Below, in pieces: positions 19,572-29,624 of a DNA stretch of 38,508 nt. Each line of letters opens with the position of its first letter. Position 1 is the first letter of the stretch. The notes below the pieces were generated by a model. It did no database searches. It was given only the letters and a program-made list of their open reading frames with translations, and was not told the DNA's origin. Source of the DNA: Caldilineaceae bacterium (GTDB taxonomy: Bacteria > Chloroflexota > Anaerolineae > Caldilineales > Caldilineaceae); the NCBI GenBank assembly GCA_023384455.1, contig JAHDWH010000031.1:1-38508 (forward strand), given 5' to 3'. The position numbers were made by a program, and so were the translations under genes.

Positions 19572-20561
19572 CTATATTTGAACATCCCCGCGCTGGCTCA
19601 AATGGGCCTGACCGTCGGCGTGATAGCTGCTGCGCACCAGGGGGCCGCTCTCCACCCAGCGAAAACCCCGGTTGAGTCCCTCCTCCTTCAGCCGGTCGAA
19701 TTGCTCTGGTGTGTAGTAAGCCCGAATGGGCAGATGAAAACGACTGGGTTGCAGGTATTGACCGATGGTCAGGATATCCACCTGATGGCTGACCAGATCG
19801 TCCATCACCTGCAACAATTCGTCCCAACCCTCGCCCAGCCCCACCATCACACCGGATTTGGTCAGAGCCAGCGGGTCCATCTCTTTGGCCCGTTGCAGGA
19901 GTTCCAGAGAACGAGGATATTGAGCCTGGGGGCGAACTGTGCGGTAGAGTCGGGGAACCGTCTCGGTGTTGTGGTTAAGGATTTCCGGTTTGGCCTCCAT
20001 CACCACTTGCAGAGCCGCCCAGTCGCCTTTGAAATCGGGGATCAACACCTCAACTGTGCAGCCTGGTTGCAGACGGCGGATCCAATGGATGCTTTCGGCA
20101 AAGACCCACGCGCCCCCGTCGCCCTGTTCGTCCCGGTTCACGCTGGTGAGGACCGCGTGGTGCAGGTTCATCGCGTGTACGCTTTCGCCCACTTTGCGGG
20201 GTTCTTCCGGGTCCAACAGACCGGGGCGGCCTGTCTTGATTTTGCAGAAGCCGCAGCTACGGGTGCAGGTATCGCCCATCAGCAGAAAGGTGGCGGTTCC
20301 CCGTCCCCAACATTCGCCAATGTTGGGGCACATAGCCTCTTCGCAGACTGTGTGCAGGCTTTTGCCACGAAACAACCCTTTTAGCTCCCGGTATTTGGGG
20401 CTGTCGGCGGCCCGCACCCGCAGCCACTCCGGGCGACGGCCTGGAGTAAGCTGTCCAGGCGCAATGCCCTTTCCCGGTGCAGGGATGGGTTCCAGGCGAA
20501 TTGTGCCCGTTTCGTTGATCTCCACAATCGTTTGGTTAGCCCCGCCATTGTTTCTGTTCAT
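19572..20561 (-). CDS. lipA: Lipoyl synthase
   Basis: [39 protein letters not shown] radical SAM cluster; [41 protein letters not shown]. Confidence 0.98.
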   Translation of the reverse strand: MNRNNGGANQTIVEINETGTIRLEPIPAPGKGIAPGQLTPGRRPEWLRVRAADSPKYRELKGLFRGKSLHTVCEEAMCPNIGECWGRGTATFLLMGDTCTRSCGFCKIKTGRPGLLDPEEPRKVGESVHAMNLHHAVLTSVNRDEQGDGGAWVFAESIHWIRRLQPGCTVEVLIPDFKGDWAALQVVMEAKPEILNHNTETVPRLYRTVRPQAQYPRSLELLQRAKEMDPLALTKSGVMVGLGEGWDELLQVMDDLVSHQVDILTIGQYLQPSRFHLPIRAYYTPEQFDRLKEEGLNRGFRWVESGPLVRSSYHADGQAHLSQRGDVQI

Positions 20562-20923
20562 TGGGATAGCCGTTTCTGGGCCGATTCCTGGGCCGCGTTT
20601 ACTGTGGGAAAGATGGAAAAATGGGAGCGTTCTTCGCTGAGCAGTCCGGCAACCTGCAAAAGATTTTTCAGAGGGGGCGACAACGCAGCCAGATAGAGGT
20701 CTCCCCGCTCCCAATTGCGAAAGAGAGCGGTGTAGCGGATGAGTATGCTCAACCCGGCGCTGCCAATGTATGTGACGCCAGAGAGGTCCAAAATGACCCG
20801 GTAGCGTCCTACCGCCAAAAAGCGCTGAAGCATTTGTTCGAGTGCGCCGGTGTCAGCGCTGGTAATATCTCCGGTCAGGCGTGCCAAATCCCAGCCAACT
20901 CCACCCTGAATGGTCTGCTCCAT
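20558..20923 (-). CDS. STAS-domain anti-sigma factor antagonist-like protein
   Basis: 121 aa; [54 protein letters not shown]. Confidence 0.88.
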   Translation of the reverse strand: MEQTIQGGVGWDLARLTGDITSADTGALEQMLQRFLAVGRYRVILDLSGVTYIGSAGLSILIRYTALFRNWERGDLYLAALSPPLKNLLQVAGLLSEERSHFSIFPTVNAAQESAQKRLSQ

Positions 20924-20925
20924 AC

Positions 20926-22383
20926 CTATTCCTTCAACCCCAGACTGTTCTTCTGGATAAGTACAGTCGCGGCAGCCATGCCCAGATAGAGCCAGAAGAG
21001 AACGGACATATGGGGATAGGTCATATTAAACCAGTAGTGATCGGCAAAGCCGCTGACCAGTGCGCCCAGCACAGCCCCGCCAAATCCCAGCAGCAGAGCT
21101 TCCCGTTCGAGGGCAAAGCCATAGCGCCAGGTGCGCAGCACCATCACAAAAAAGCCGATCATCGCGGCCAGAAAGACGAGCAGACCGACAACGCCCATAT
21201 TCTCTGCAATGATCAGATAGAGCATACTCACGCCGAGATAGAGATCGATATCGGGCACGCCTGTAAAGCCGACACCGAAGATGGGGTAACGGCTGACGAG
21301 GATCAGCGCGTCCTGATATTCGCCGAAGCGCATCTGTGTGGCCTGATCCTGACCGGCCAATCCTTCCAGCAGCCGTGCCACATACTCCTGGGTATAGGGG
21401 AGCACAAAGAGCAGGAGCAGACCGGCTAGAGCCAGGGGAATCAGCCGCCTGTACTTAAGCAGGGCAGGCAGCGCGAGGGCAGCGGCCAGCCCAAAGAGCG
21501 CGGTACGGCTGTAGGTCCAATAGAGGGCAAGCACAGCCGTTGCCAACATTGCAAAGAGCAGCCAGCGGGGAAAAAGCGGATGGCGGGCGAAGAGTTGGGG
21601 CGCCATTGCCCCGGCAGCCAGAATCATCATTCCGCCCAGCACATTGGGGTCAACCGCTGTGCCGATGGCGCGCATAGTGCCGTTGGGGTCGTCTTCGATC
21701 CAGCGCAGTGCGCCAAAGCCGCCCGGATAGTCGAAGCGGGCCAGCCTGTCCAGCACCCAGACGGTTGCGTTCTCTGGCAGTAGATAGAAAGCAACCGCAA
21801 CCGCCGCGCAGAGCCAACTCCCCAGCAGCACCCAGCGGGCCACCCATTCCAGCTCGGCCTGGGTACGCACAGTATTGATCACCGCAAAATAGAGGCCAAT
21901 GCCCAGCAAAATCTCGGCGAAGCGGCGCACAGTGAAAAATGTGGGCGGGCTGTGGGTCAGGCCAAAGAGAAAACTGAAGAGGGCCAGCAACATAAACAGA
22001 CCGACAAGCAGACCGATGGACGAGCCGAGAAACTCCCGCTCCTGGGCTGTCACCAGCTTGAGCAGCCAGACGAAAAAGAGCGCGACCAGAGCTACATCCA
22101 GAAAAGTGGGTTTGAAGCCGATGCTAAAGGGCAGGCTGGCAAAAGGCAGAGCGAAGGCAACCCCTGTCAAGGCCACAAAGCCCCAATGGGTGTCCAGTAG
22201 AATGGCCGTACCCCCCACAATGGCAGCGGCCAGGGCCAGAGCCACCACCGGGCCAAAGATGCCGACGAGCAGGGCGATTGTCGCCGCACCGCCAGCCAAC
22301 AGCAGCCCAACCGCCGTCCGCCGCAGGGGACGGGAGGGGGAGAGAAGTAGATGTTCGATGGTTTGAAAGGAAGTCTGGAACAT
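20926..22383 (-). CDS. O-antigen ligase/polymerase (Wzy/RfaL-like) membrane protein
   Basis: 485 aa polytopic; [83 protein letters not shown]. Confidence 0.85.
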   Translation of the reverse strand: MFQTSFQTIEHLLLSPSRPLRRTAVGLLLAGGAATIALLVGIFGPVVALALAAAIVGGTAILLDTHWGFVALTGVAFALPFASLPFSIGFKPTFLDVALVALFFVWLLKLVTAQEREFLGSSIGLLVGLFMLLALFSFLFGLTHSPPTFFTVRRFAEILLGIGLYFAVINTVRTQAELEWVARWVLLGSWLCAAVAVAFYLLPENATVWVLDRLARFDYPGGFGALRWIEDDPNGTMRAIGTAVDPNVLGGMMILAAGAMAPQLFARHPLFPRWLLFAMLATAVLALYWTYSRTALFGLAAALALPALLKYRRLIPLALAGLLLLFVLPYTQEYVARLLEGLAGQDQATQMRFGEYQDALILVSRYPIFGVGFTGVPDIDLYLGVSMLYLIIAENMGVVGLLVFLAAMIGFFVMVLRTWRYGFALEREALLLGFGGAVLGALVSGFADHYWFNMTYPHMSVLFWLYLGMAAATVLIQKNSLGLKE

Positions 22384-22406
22384 ACAGTTTGGGGTCAGAA
22401 AAACGA

Positions 22407-23120
22407 TTACTTCGTTCGTCGCAAATTCTCATCGTTCAGCGTAATTTGGCGAATTCTGGTTTGCGTCAACAGTGCGATTTCTGTGGCTGACGTGTTTGCT
22501 GCGTCAATCACGTCAGCTAAGAAACTTGAAAAGAACGAGCCGGGTATGTGGGGGTTGTTCAATGTAGAGCCACGTTGATTGAGGTAGAGCGCACGTAATT
22601 TGAGTATTTGCAGAAATTTTTCAGGTGTGTAAGCATTTGGAATGTCCATTTCGGCAAGATATTGATCTTTGGTCCACTGTCGTTTGTGCAGGGAAATAGC
22701 ATCGTCCAGATCGTACTGGGGCTTCTCACCACAAATGATGTGGAGGTCTTGCATATCCAGCCGATTAGCGGCTCGTTCTCCAATGGCAAAGTCCGGCGCA
22801 ATATAGCGTTCGATTTTTCTAATCCATGGCTCCATTTGGCTTGGACCCAAAGTCAGTATCCTTTGGAGGGTAATTCCAGTCGAATCGTAAAATCCAAATA
22901 CCCATATTCGCGATCTCCATTTTTCAATGTGTGACGGCCCTACATCCCGGGCCGTTGAAACGCTGTGTGTGGTTGTGGACTTAAGTTCCACGGGGGATGA
23001 ATAGGTCTCCCCGGATATCTCAAAGTCTAAGAACGCATCCACATTTGACCGACCTTCACCTCTTCGCAGACCGATGAGTCGACACATCTCGCGTTCTCGC
23101 AGATCGTCCTGAGCAGCCAT
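22407..23120 (-). CDS. Putative type II restriction endonuclease, RM system 2
   Basis: 237 aa directly downstream of C5 MTase; [29 protein letters not shown]-(D/E)XK-like signature. Confidence 0.7.
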   Translation of the reverse strand: MAAQDDLREREMCRLIGLRRGEGRSNVDAFLDFEISGETYSSPVELKSTTTHSVSTARDVGPSHIEKWRSRIWVFGFYDSTGITLQRILTLGPSQMEPWIRKIERYIAPDFAIGERAANRLDMQDLHIICGEKPQYDLDDAISLHKRQWTKDQYLAEMDIPNAYTPEKFLQILKLRALYLNQRGSTLNNPHIPGSFFSSFLADVIDAANTSATEIALLTQTRIRQITLNDENLRRTK

Positions 23121-24245
23121 TTATACTCCTAATGCCCTGGCAACGGACTTCGCAACCGAATATCCCATTGGTGGACAAACGGAATTTCCAATCTGCCCAA
23201 GAATTTGATAGGCTGCTCCCTCAAAAATCCAATCTTCCGGGAAACCTTGCAACACAGCGCAATCCTGTACGGAAAGCCGGAAGTGACCATTTTCCGGCGG
23301 AAACCGGAGAGCCCGTTCCCGGGAAGTTTGTACTCCGTTAGGCCATATTTTCAACTGTTCCCAAACAGCCTGGCTTGCCTTGCTATTGAGAATACTGGTT
23401 GACTTGCGAGGACCCGTAAAACCTGAACGCAGCGTAGGAGCAAAACAATCAAAACCCACATCATCCAATCCAAGAGCCTCGCGCGCACCCATTGTGGATT
23501 TTCCAGTTGAAAAGAGGGTATGGTCAGGTAGGTGGGTTGGCTCTGGGATTTTGTAATTGTTCGCAGCCGTGGACGACCGGAAACCGACAAAGAAGACTCG
23601 CTTTCGTATCTGTGGCACGCCATAATCGGACGCGACAGCCTTAAATTTGATGATATGATAGTAGGGCGCTAGTGGCGAGAGAATCACGTCATTTATATAT
23701 CGATGAAATTTTACATCGAGCAATCCCGGTACATTTTCAGCGACAAAGGCTTCAGGCTTCAGCGTGAGTATAGCATCTATAAATGCCGGCCACATATCCC
23801 TGTCGTCTTTGTGCCCTCTCTGTTTTCCCGCAATAGAAAAGGGCTGACAAGGGGGGCCTCCATGCAGAAGATCAACTTTTCCACGATATGCGTCCCAATC
23901 CACCAGAGTTACATCTCCACACTCACCAGATTGAACTTCCCACTCTGGCCGGTTGCGCCTCAATGTAGCTTGACATATGTCCAGAATGTCAAAGCTGGCA
24001 ACGTGCGTGTAACCGGCACGTTCGAAGCCCAAATCAAGCCCACCACCACCCGAGAAAAGCGAAAGCGCTCGTGCGCCATGCCCTTTTTGCTGTGGCATCA
24101 AGTCTGCTGGTCTCAGCGAAGGTACATTCAGCTTATTTGGGTTGTGTGCCAGATGGCCTTTGATGGCAGCGGTCTTTCGGCGTCTGGAACGTGCAGACAC
24201 TTGACGGTACCATTCACGCTTGTCTTCCGATATATCGTATGGCAT
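23121..24245 (-). CDS. DNA (cytosine-5) methyltransferase, RM system 2
   Basis: ALSLFSGGGGLDLGFERAGY, LLHGGPPCQPFSIAGKQRG, FVAENVPG, DYGVPQIRKRVFFVG, QIGNSVCPPMG. Start chosen at MPYDISEDK (24245) because the longer ORF start lies inside a repeat element. Confidence 0.95.
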   Translation of the reverse strand: MPYDISEDKREWYRQVSARSRRRKTAAIKGHLAHNPNKLNVPSLRPADLMPQQKGHGARALSLFSGGGGLDLGFERAGYTHVASFDILDICQATLRRNRPEWEVQSGECGDVTLVDWDAYRGKVDLLHGGPPCQPFSIAGKQRGHKDDRDMWPAFIDAILTLKPEAFVAENVPGLLDVKFHRYINDVILSPLAPYYHIIKFKAVASDYGVPQIRKRVFFVGFRSSTAANNYKIPEPTHLPDHTLFSTGKSTMGAREALGLDDVGFDCFAPTLRSGFTGPRKSTSILNSKASQAVWEQLKIWPNGVQTSRERALRFPPENGHFRLSVQDCAVLQGFPEDWIFEGAAYQILGQIGNSVCPPMGYSVAKSVARALGV

Positions 24246-24252
24246 CTTTTTC

Positions 24253-24400
24253 TCATAGTTTGACTCAACTGCAAAAAGCATTTTCAGCCACGGATGGACA
24301 CAGATTCACACGGATAAACACAGATGTCACTCCTGAATTTCTCGGTGTCTCTGCGTCTTGGCGGGAGAATCTGACCTTTTTGCAGTGGACTCATAGTTTG
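24253..24400. mobile_element. MITE-like non-autonomous element with TIRs and 10-bp target duplication
   Basis: Perfect TCATAGTTTG direct repeats at 24253-24262 and 24391-24400; TIR-like actcaactgcaaaaag (24263-24278) vs ctttttgcagtggact (24376-24391), 14/16; no coding capacity. Confidence 0.8.
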
Positions 24401-24691
24401 CTAACTACTATTGTCACACAGCTTGGATCTACAGAGGATGAATGTAACCCGCTGGGTCTGTTATGCCTACCCCGGTCATACCAACGATCTCCATCGTCAG
24501 CGCACACGCCGCTCCGGGCAGACTCGGAGCGTACAACGGGCCTATCAAACGATTCGCATACTTGGGCAAACTCTATGGAAACATTATACCATAGGTTGCC
24601 GGCTTGTTCGCCCACTCGTCTTCTGCCAGGCCAAGTGGTCATCGACCCGATCTTGGCATTGCGGAGATTCGGCATATTTGAGTCACTCCCC

Positions 24692-27163
24692 TCAATCCCC
24701 CTCAATCACAACCTCGGCCAGCAGGACGAAATCCCCCTCTGGGCCGGAGAGCCGGGGCAAGCCCTCCACATCCCCCCGGTAGAGGCCGCTGATCAGCCGG
24801 TAGCTGCCCGGCGGCAGGTCGGAGGGCAGGGCCAGGGCCAGATTGTCGGTGATAGGTTCGCCCGGCTGCAACGCCGCGGTCGGATAGAGACCGTCACCCG
24901 GCCAGCGATCCCGTTGGGCCACCACCTGGCCGTCAGGATTCAGCAATTGGGTGAAGACCGTATAGTTGCCCGCGGGCGTCTGTTGGGCTTGCCATTCCAG
25001 CCCGATTTGCAGGGTGTCGCCAGCTTTAGCGCGCACTGGCTCTGTGGCCGTGGGTTCTGAAGTCTGGCCAGCGATGAGTGGGGTTTGTTGCTCCACGCCC
25101 AGTACGACCCGGTTGAGACGCATATCCCCCAGAATGTGCGCTCTTTGCCCGTCTACTTGGGCTATGCCCGCCGCCGAAAAGCGCAGCAGCCTGGCCCAAT
25201 CTTCCACCCGTTCCTCATCCATTTTATAGGCCAATTCCGTCAGATATCGCTCAGTGCCCCGGCGATTTTCGCTGTCGTCGGTGGCTGCATTGCGATCCCG
25301 GATCAGCCAAATGCGGCTATAGCGACGGCTGAGTTGGTCGAGCAGTTCGCTTTCCAGCGGTTCGGGCTCCACTGCATACCAGACGAGCGGGGCGGTCATA
25401 TAATTGAGAAAGTAGTCGGTCAGCGTCGGGTCTGGCACAATAACCACTTCGTCGCAGCCCTGCCAGCCACAGGGAACGCTCTCCAATCGCTCAATCATCG
25501 GCTGCAAGAAGCGATCCACAGTGTAGGGATCAAAACGGCCATCGCCCTGGCGGTAGATGCCCAGGAGTGTCGAGCCGGTTATCACAAAGAGCAGGGATAG
25601 CCCAAGCCCCAGGCGAACGCTCTGCTGGGGGCGCTGCCAAAGCCAGAGCGACCCGCCCGCTGCGACCGCCAGGAAGATTAACGACAGCAGCAGCCCCTGA
25701 GGAACCAGCGCCGTGCCACCCATCTCCCGCAGCTGTACCCAGGCAAAATCCAGGGGCTGGCTTCCCGCAAGCAGCAATTTCCAATGGCCCAGGACCGGCG
25801 AATAGGCGGGGTGAAGATAGAGCGTGTCGATAGTTTCGCCGATGCCGCCATAGATTTGGGAACCGTCCAACAGGAATTGCACTTCGTAGGCCCGCAAGTC
25901 CAGGACAACACCCAGAAATTGGAGGAAGACGCTGAAGGCGATGAGCAACCAGACAAGAGTACGCAAAGCGTGAAAGGTAAGACGTGAGGTGTGGGAGGGC
26001 AAGCTCTCCAGCAGCCAGACAAAGACGGGTCCGGCCAGCAGGACCAGAAAGGGGATCACCGGAAGCATATAGCGGGAACCCCAGGCCACGCCGCCGGACC
26101 AGAAGTTGTAGCGGCTGTAGCCCAGAAAGTGGCCGCCAATGAGCAGAATGAACGCCACCCCTTCCCAGCGGTAGCGGCGCAAAAAGGGCAGCGCGCCCAC
26201 AATCCCCAACAGCAGGGCCGGGGCATACCAGAACAGTCCTTTGTAAGGGCTGATGGAGAGGCCGAGAAAGCCCCGCAGCATCCGGAAGGGTGTGGAGAGA
26301 GAGAGCTGGGGATTGGTGGTGTAGTCCACGATATTGCGGGAGAAAAGCTCCACGCCGCCCAGGGTGGCCTCGTGATAGACCCGTTCCAGAAGCAGAATCA
26401 GGGCCAGGGGCAGCAGGACGGCCAGGACAGCGATTAACCGTTGGCGGATCAGTCCAGAACCCGGGTCGGCTGGCCGTTTGTATTCATAGGCAAAGAGCAG
26501 TACCAGCAGCGAGGGAATCAGCGCCACACTGATCTGCTTTGTCACCAGGGCCAGCCCTAACATTGCCCCGGTCAGGGCCAGCCAGCCCCACCGGCGCGGC
26601 TCTGGCTGGCGGTAACGCAACAGCCCATAGACGGCCAAGAGATAGGCGAGCACCGTCAGGGGTTCCCGAAAGAAAGTGCGGCTGTAGGGCCAGGCCAGGC
26701 TGGCCAAGGCATAGACTGCGCTGCCCAGCAGCGCGACTTTTCTGCGGTAGCCAAACTCCACAAAGCAGAGATAGACCAGCGCCACTGACGCCGCAGTGAC
26801 GAGGAGATTGAAGAAGAAAGACCCCTGCACGGCCGCGCCCAAAGCCCGCCCCCACAGATAGAAGGGAATCGCCAGCACCATCTGCCCCGGCTCGTAGTTG
26901 GGCACCATCTCCCCCTGGCCGGTGATCATCGCCACATTTGTATAGTCCCAGAAAATCTGGTTAACAGTAAAGCTGCCCCGTTTGACAAAGCTGTCCATCC
27001 CGGCAAAGAGCGCCCGCTCGTCGTTACTCTTAAAGCCGCCCACGTACGTCAGGGTGTAGATGGCCAGGGCTAGGAAGAAGACAGCCACAGCCAGTCGTCG
27101 ATTCTGATGAAGTGAGTTGGGGGCCGGAGATATTTGTCGGGGGGGCGATGAAAGATGGGTCAT
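24692..27163 (-). CDS. Large membrane glycosyltransferase-like protein (GT39/PMT-like)
   Basis: 823 aa; multi-TM N-terminal domain (GGFKSNDERALFAGMDSFVKRGSFTVNQIFWDYTN) and soluble C-terminal domain. Confidence 0.75.
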   Translation of the reverse strand: MTHLSSPPRQISPAPNSLHQNRRLAVAVFFLALAIYTLTYVGGFKSNDERALFAGMDSFVKRGSFTVNQIFWDYTNVAMITGQGEMVPNYEPGQMVLAIPFYLWGRALGAAVQGSFFFNLLVTAASVALVYLCFVEFGYRRKVALLGSAVYALASLAWPYSRTFFREPLTVLAYLLAVYGLLRYRQPEPRRWGWLALTGAMLGLALVTKQISVALIPSLLVLLFAYEYKRPADPGSGLIRQRLIAVLAVLLPLALILLLERVYHEATLGGVELFSRNIVDYTTNPQLSLSTPFRMLRGFLGLSISPYKGLFWYAPALLLGIVGALPFLRRYRWEGVAFILLIGGHFLGYSRYNFWSGGVAWGSRYMLPVIPFLVLLAGPVFVWLLESLPSHTSRLTFHALRTLVWLLIAFSVFLQFLGVVLDLRAYEVQFLLDGSQIYGGIGETIDTLYLHPAYSPVLGHWKLLLAGSQPLDFAWVQLREMGGTALVPQGLLLSLIFLAVAAGGSLWLWQRPQQSVRLGLGLSLLFVITGSTLLGIYRQGDGRFDPYTVDRFLQPMIERLESVPCGWQGCDEVVIVPDPTLTDYFLNYMTAPLVWYAVEPEPLESELLDQLSRRYSRIWLIRDRNAATDDSENRRGTERYLTELAYKMDEERVEDWARLLRFSAAGIAQVDGQRAHILGDMRLNRVVLGVEQQTPLIAGQTSEPTATEPVRAKAGDTLQIGLEWQAQQTPAGNYTVFTQLLNPDGQVVAQRDRWPGDGLYPTAALQPGEPITDNLALALPSDLPPGSYRLISGLYRGDVEGLPRLSGPEGDFVLLAEVVIEGD

Positions 27164-27176
27164 AGGATTCCAGTCT

Positions 27177-29546
27177 CTATTTCACAGTAATTGAGGGCAA
27201 CAAGACAGAGTGCCACAGCTCGCGCATAGGCGGTGTGATGGATTCATCCAACGGGTCGAGTTGTTCACCGGTTACGGGATTGAACCAGCCGACTTCCAGA
27301 AAGTATTCTCCCGGCAGCATATCGGTGGGCAATGCCACGCGGAATTCGTCCTGATAGAGTCGCCCAGGCAAGAAATCGCGCAAAAACAGACCTCCGGGCG
27401 CAAAGTGATCCTCTTGCGCCCAGATGTCGCTGCCGGTGCGGGGATTGACCAGTTGGTCCGGGTTGCTGTTGCGGATATGGACAAAACTTTTGAGCATTGG
27501 GTCGCTGCCGGTCTGCCCTTTCCAAAAGAGATCTACGCGCACATGCGCGCCGGGCTGGACCTGGTAGCTGGGCACAGTGTAGCCAACCAGACTGGGGCCG
27601 CCAGCAAAAACTACGTCAACCGTCACATCTGCGCCGCAGACACGTTCCGCGATGGATTGGCAGCGAAAAATCGTAGTATACGGGTCGATCACCGCCGATT
27701 TGCTCCCCAAAAAGAGGGCCAGTCCCACCAGCAACCAGACCGGCGGCGCGGCTTCCCGCACCCCTTTGGCGGCAGATTCAACCGCGGCAACATTCTCGCC
27801 TGGCCCTTTCCCCCGGATCGCCAGAACGAGCAGGCTCAGAGCAATCAATAGACTGATCCCAGCGCCTATCCACTGCAATGTACTGCGTCTATAATGGAGG
27901 ATCAGATTGTGGCTGCCTGCGGGCAGGTCCAGTTGTACATATCCCGTCTCTGCCTCTGGACGAATTGCAACCGGCGCGCCGTCCAGAAGCGCCTGCCAGC
28001 GGGGATAGTAGAGCAGGTAGAGCGTGACGGTTGCAGGTTGCGCGCTCTCCAAATCCAGCGCCCAGGAACTGGATGTGACGTGGGCGTCCAGTACGCGTAC
28101 CCCTGCCGGGGGGTGAGCCAGGGGGCGCGCCTCCGGGTCGAAGTCCTGGCCCAGTTCTGCCAGGAACGCGTCGTCAAAGGTCTGTCTCCGCCAGAGGGGA
28201 AGAAATTCCCCGTAGGATGTCAAACCGGCACCCGATGTCTGCCATTCGATGGCCCGCACGTAATCAAACGTGATTACCCCGTCAAAACTGCCAATACGAT
28301 GTTGTAGATTCACGTAGAGCGCAGGGAGCGCAAGCAGCAGGAATAACAGAGTCAGAGCCAGACTAAGCGATTTCTGCCAGCGCGCTTCAACTAGAGCAAC
28401 CAATCCGCCGATCCCAATGGATACCACAAGGGCCTGTATCCCCATCAAGCGCATCCGATATTGTACTCTATGCAATAATGGATCAAACAGTTGCCAGATC
28501 GGATCAGAAGAAGCTGTGAGAAGCCACAGGAATACCAATCCAAACGCTGTCGCCAGTCCAAGCATCACACCTAAAGCCTGGCGACGTTGTCGGAAGGCCA
28601 CGAGAGTACCGGGCAGGCCGAGGAGCAGCAGAAGAGTGCGCAGAAGTCCGATACGGTCGCCCATACTGTTATTATCGCGCTGGATATCGTAGACCGTTGG
28701 TGGGGCCAACAGACGGTCCAGGGGAATCGGGTTATCCAAAGGAATCGCGGACGGGTCGTCAAAATCACGCTCGATCTGAACGTAATTCTGTTCCTCCAGG
28801 ATAGGCAGCCAGACGGGACTCATCAACAGGCCACCCACCAACAATACCAATAACGGCGCGGGTGTGCGCCAGCGCCAACCAGCGATGAACGCCGCCAACA
28901 ATGCTATCGGCGCCAGCATCAGGGGAGCCAGTACGTGCATTCCGATAGTGGCAGCCCAAATCAGCGTAGCGACCACAAAGCGCCTTCCACTCGGTGATTG
29001 GGCCAACCACAGCAGACCCCACAGCACCCAGGGGTAGAGAAACATGCCAAAGACTTCGTTGGATCCCCGCACCAGCGCATTGTGTAACATATAGGGAGCG
29101 TAAAGATAGGCGGCGGCGGCAGCCAGAGCAGGCCAGGATCGATCTGTTGCCAGGCGAACCAGGCAGAATGTACCCAGAAAAGCGGCCAGCAGACCGCCGC
29201 CGATCAGCGCCCGCCAACCCAACGGATGGGCCAGGCCCAGCCGAGCCAGAATGTCCATCCCGTAGTAGGGAAGCGGAGGCTGGAAAGTAAAGAGTGGACT
29301 GCCCAAGCCTACATGGAGAAATTGCACCCAGCGGGGTTGTAGGAATCCATCAGAGATGGCAGCGGAGAAGATAAAGCCACGGGGCACGTGTGCGGACGCA
29401 GCATCGTGGGCATACGCGCCCAGATTGATGGTGATCGCCGTGGCGACAGCCGCCGCCGACACCAAGACTAACAGCAGAAACCAACGGCCATTTGCTCCCG
29501 TCAGCCATCTGTACTTGGCCGCAGACAGCCGTAGTTGACCTGACAT
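27177..29546 (-). CDS. PTPS-related (PF10131-like) large membrane protein, paralog 1
   Basis: 789 aa; LGAYAHDAASAHVPRGFIFSAAISDGFLQPRWVQFLHVGLGSPLFTFQPPLPYYGMDILARLGL; ends MRELWHSVLLPSITVK. Confidence 0.8.
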   Translation of the reverse strand: MSGQLRLSAAKYRWLTGANGRWFLLLVLVSAAAVATAITINLGAYAHDAASAHVPRGFIFSAAISDGFLQPRWVQFLHVGLGSPLFTFQPPLPYYGMDILARLGLAHPLGWRALIGGGLLAAFLGTFCLVRLATDRSWPALAAAAAYLYAPYMLHNALVRGSNEVFGMFLYPWVLWGLLWLAQSPSGRRFVVATLIWAATIGMHVLAPLMLAPIALLAAFIAGWRWRTPAPLLVLLVGGLLMSPVWLPILEEQNYVQIERDFDDPSAIPLDNPIPLDRLLAPPTVYDIQRDNNSMGDRIGLLRTLLLLLGLPGTLVAFRQRRQALGVMLGLATAFGLVFLWLLTASSDPIWQLFDPLLHRVQYRMRLMGIQALVVSIGIGGLVALVEARWQKSLSLALTLLFLLLALPALYVNLQHRIGSFDGVITFDYVRAIEWQTSGAGLTSYGEFLPLWRRQTFDDAFLAELGQDFDPEARPLAHPPAGVRVLDAHVTSSSWALDLESAQPATVTLYLLYYPRWQALLDGAPVAIRPEAETGYVQLDLPAGSHNLILHYRRSTLQWIGAGISLLIALSLLVLAIRGKGPGENVAAVESAAKGVREAAPPVWLLVGLALFLGSKSAVIDPYTTIFRCQSIAERVCGADVTVDVVFAGGPSLVGYTVPSYQVQPGAHVRVDLFWKGQTGSDPMLKSFVHIRNSNPDQLVNPRTGSDIWAQEDHFAPGGLFLRDFLPGRLYQDEFRVALPTDMLPGEYFLEVGWFNPVTGEQLDPLDESITPPMRELWHSVLLPSITVK

Positions 29547-29624
29547 TTTAGTATCCTTGTCGACAATTGTATAAGTGGGTAGTTACCGGAAATGAAAGTT
29601 TTTCACTGACAGTGGATGAGGGTA

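Noticed and set aside
24246-24281. Longer N-terminus (MLFAVESNYEKK) for the RM2 methyltransferase
   Set aside because: This stretch overlaps the MITE-like element; MPYDISEDK at 24245 is the more plausible start.
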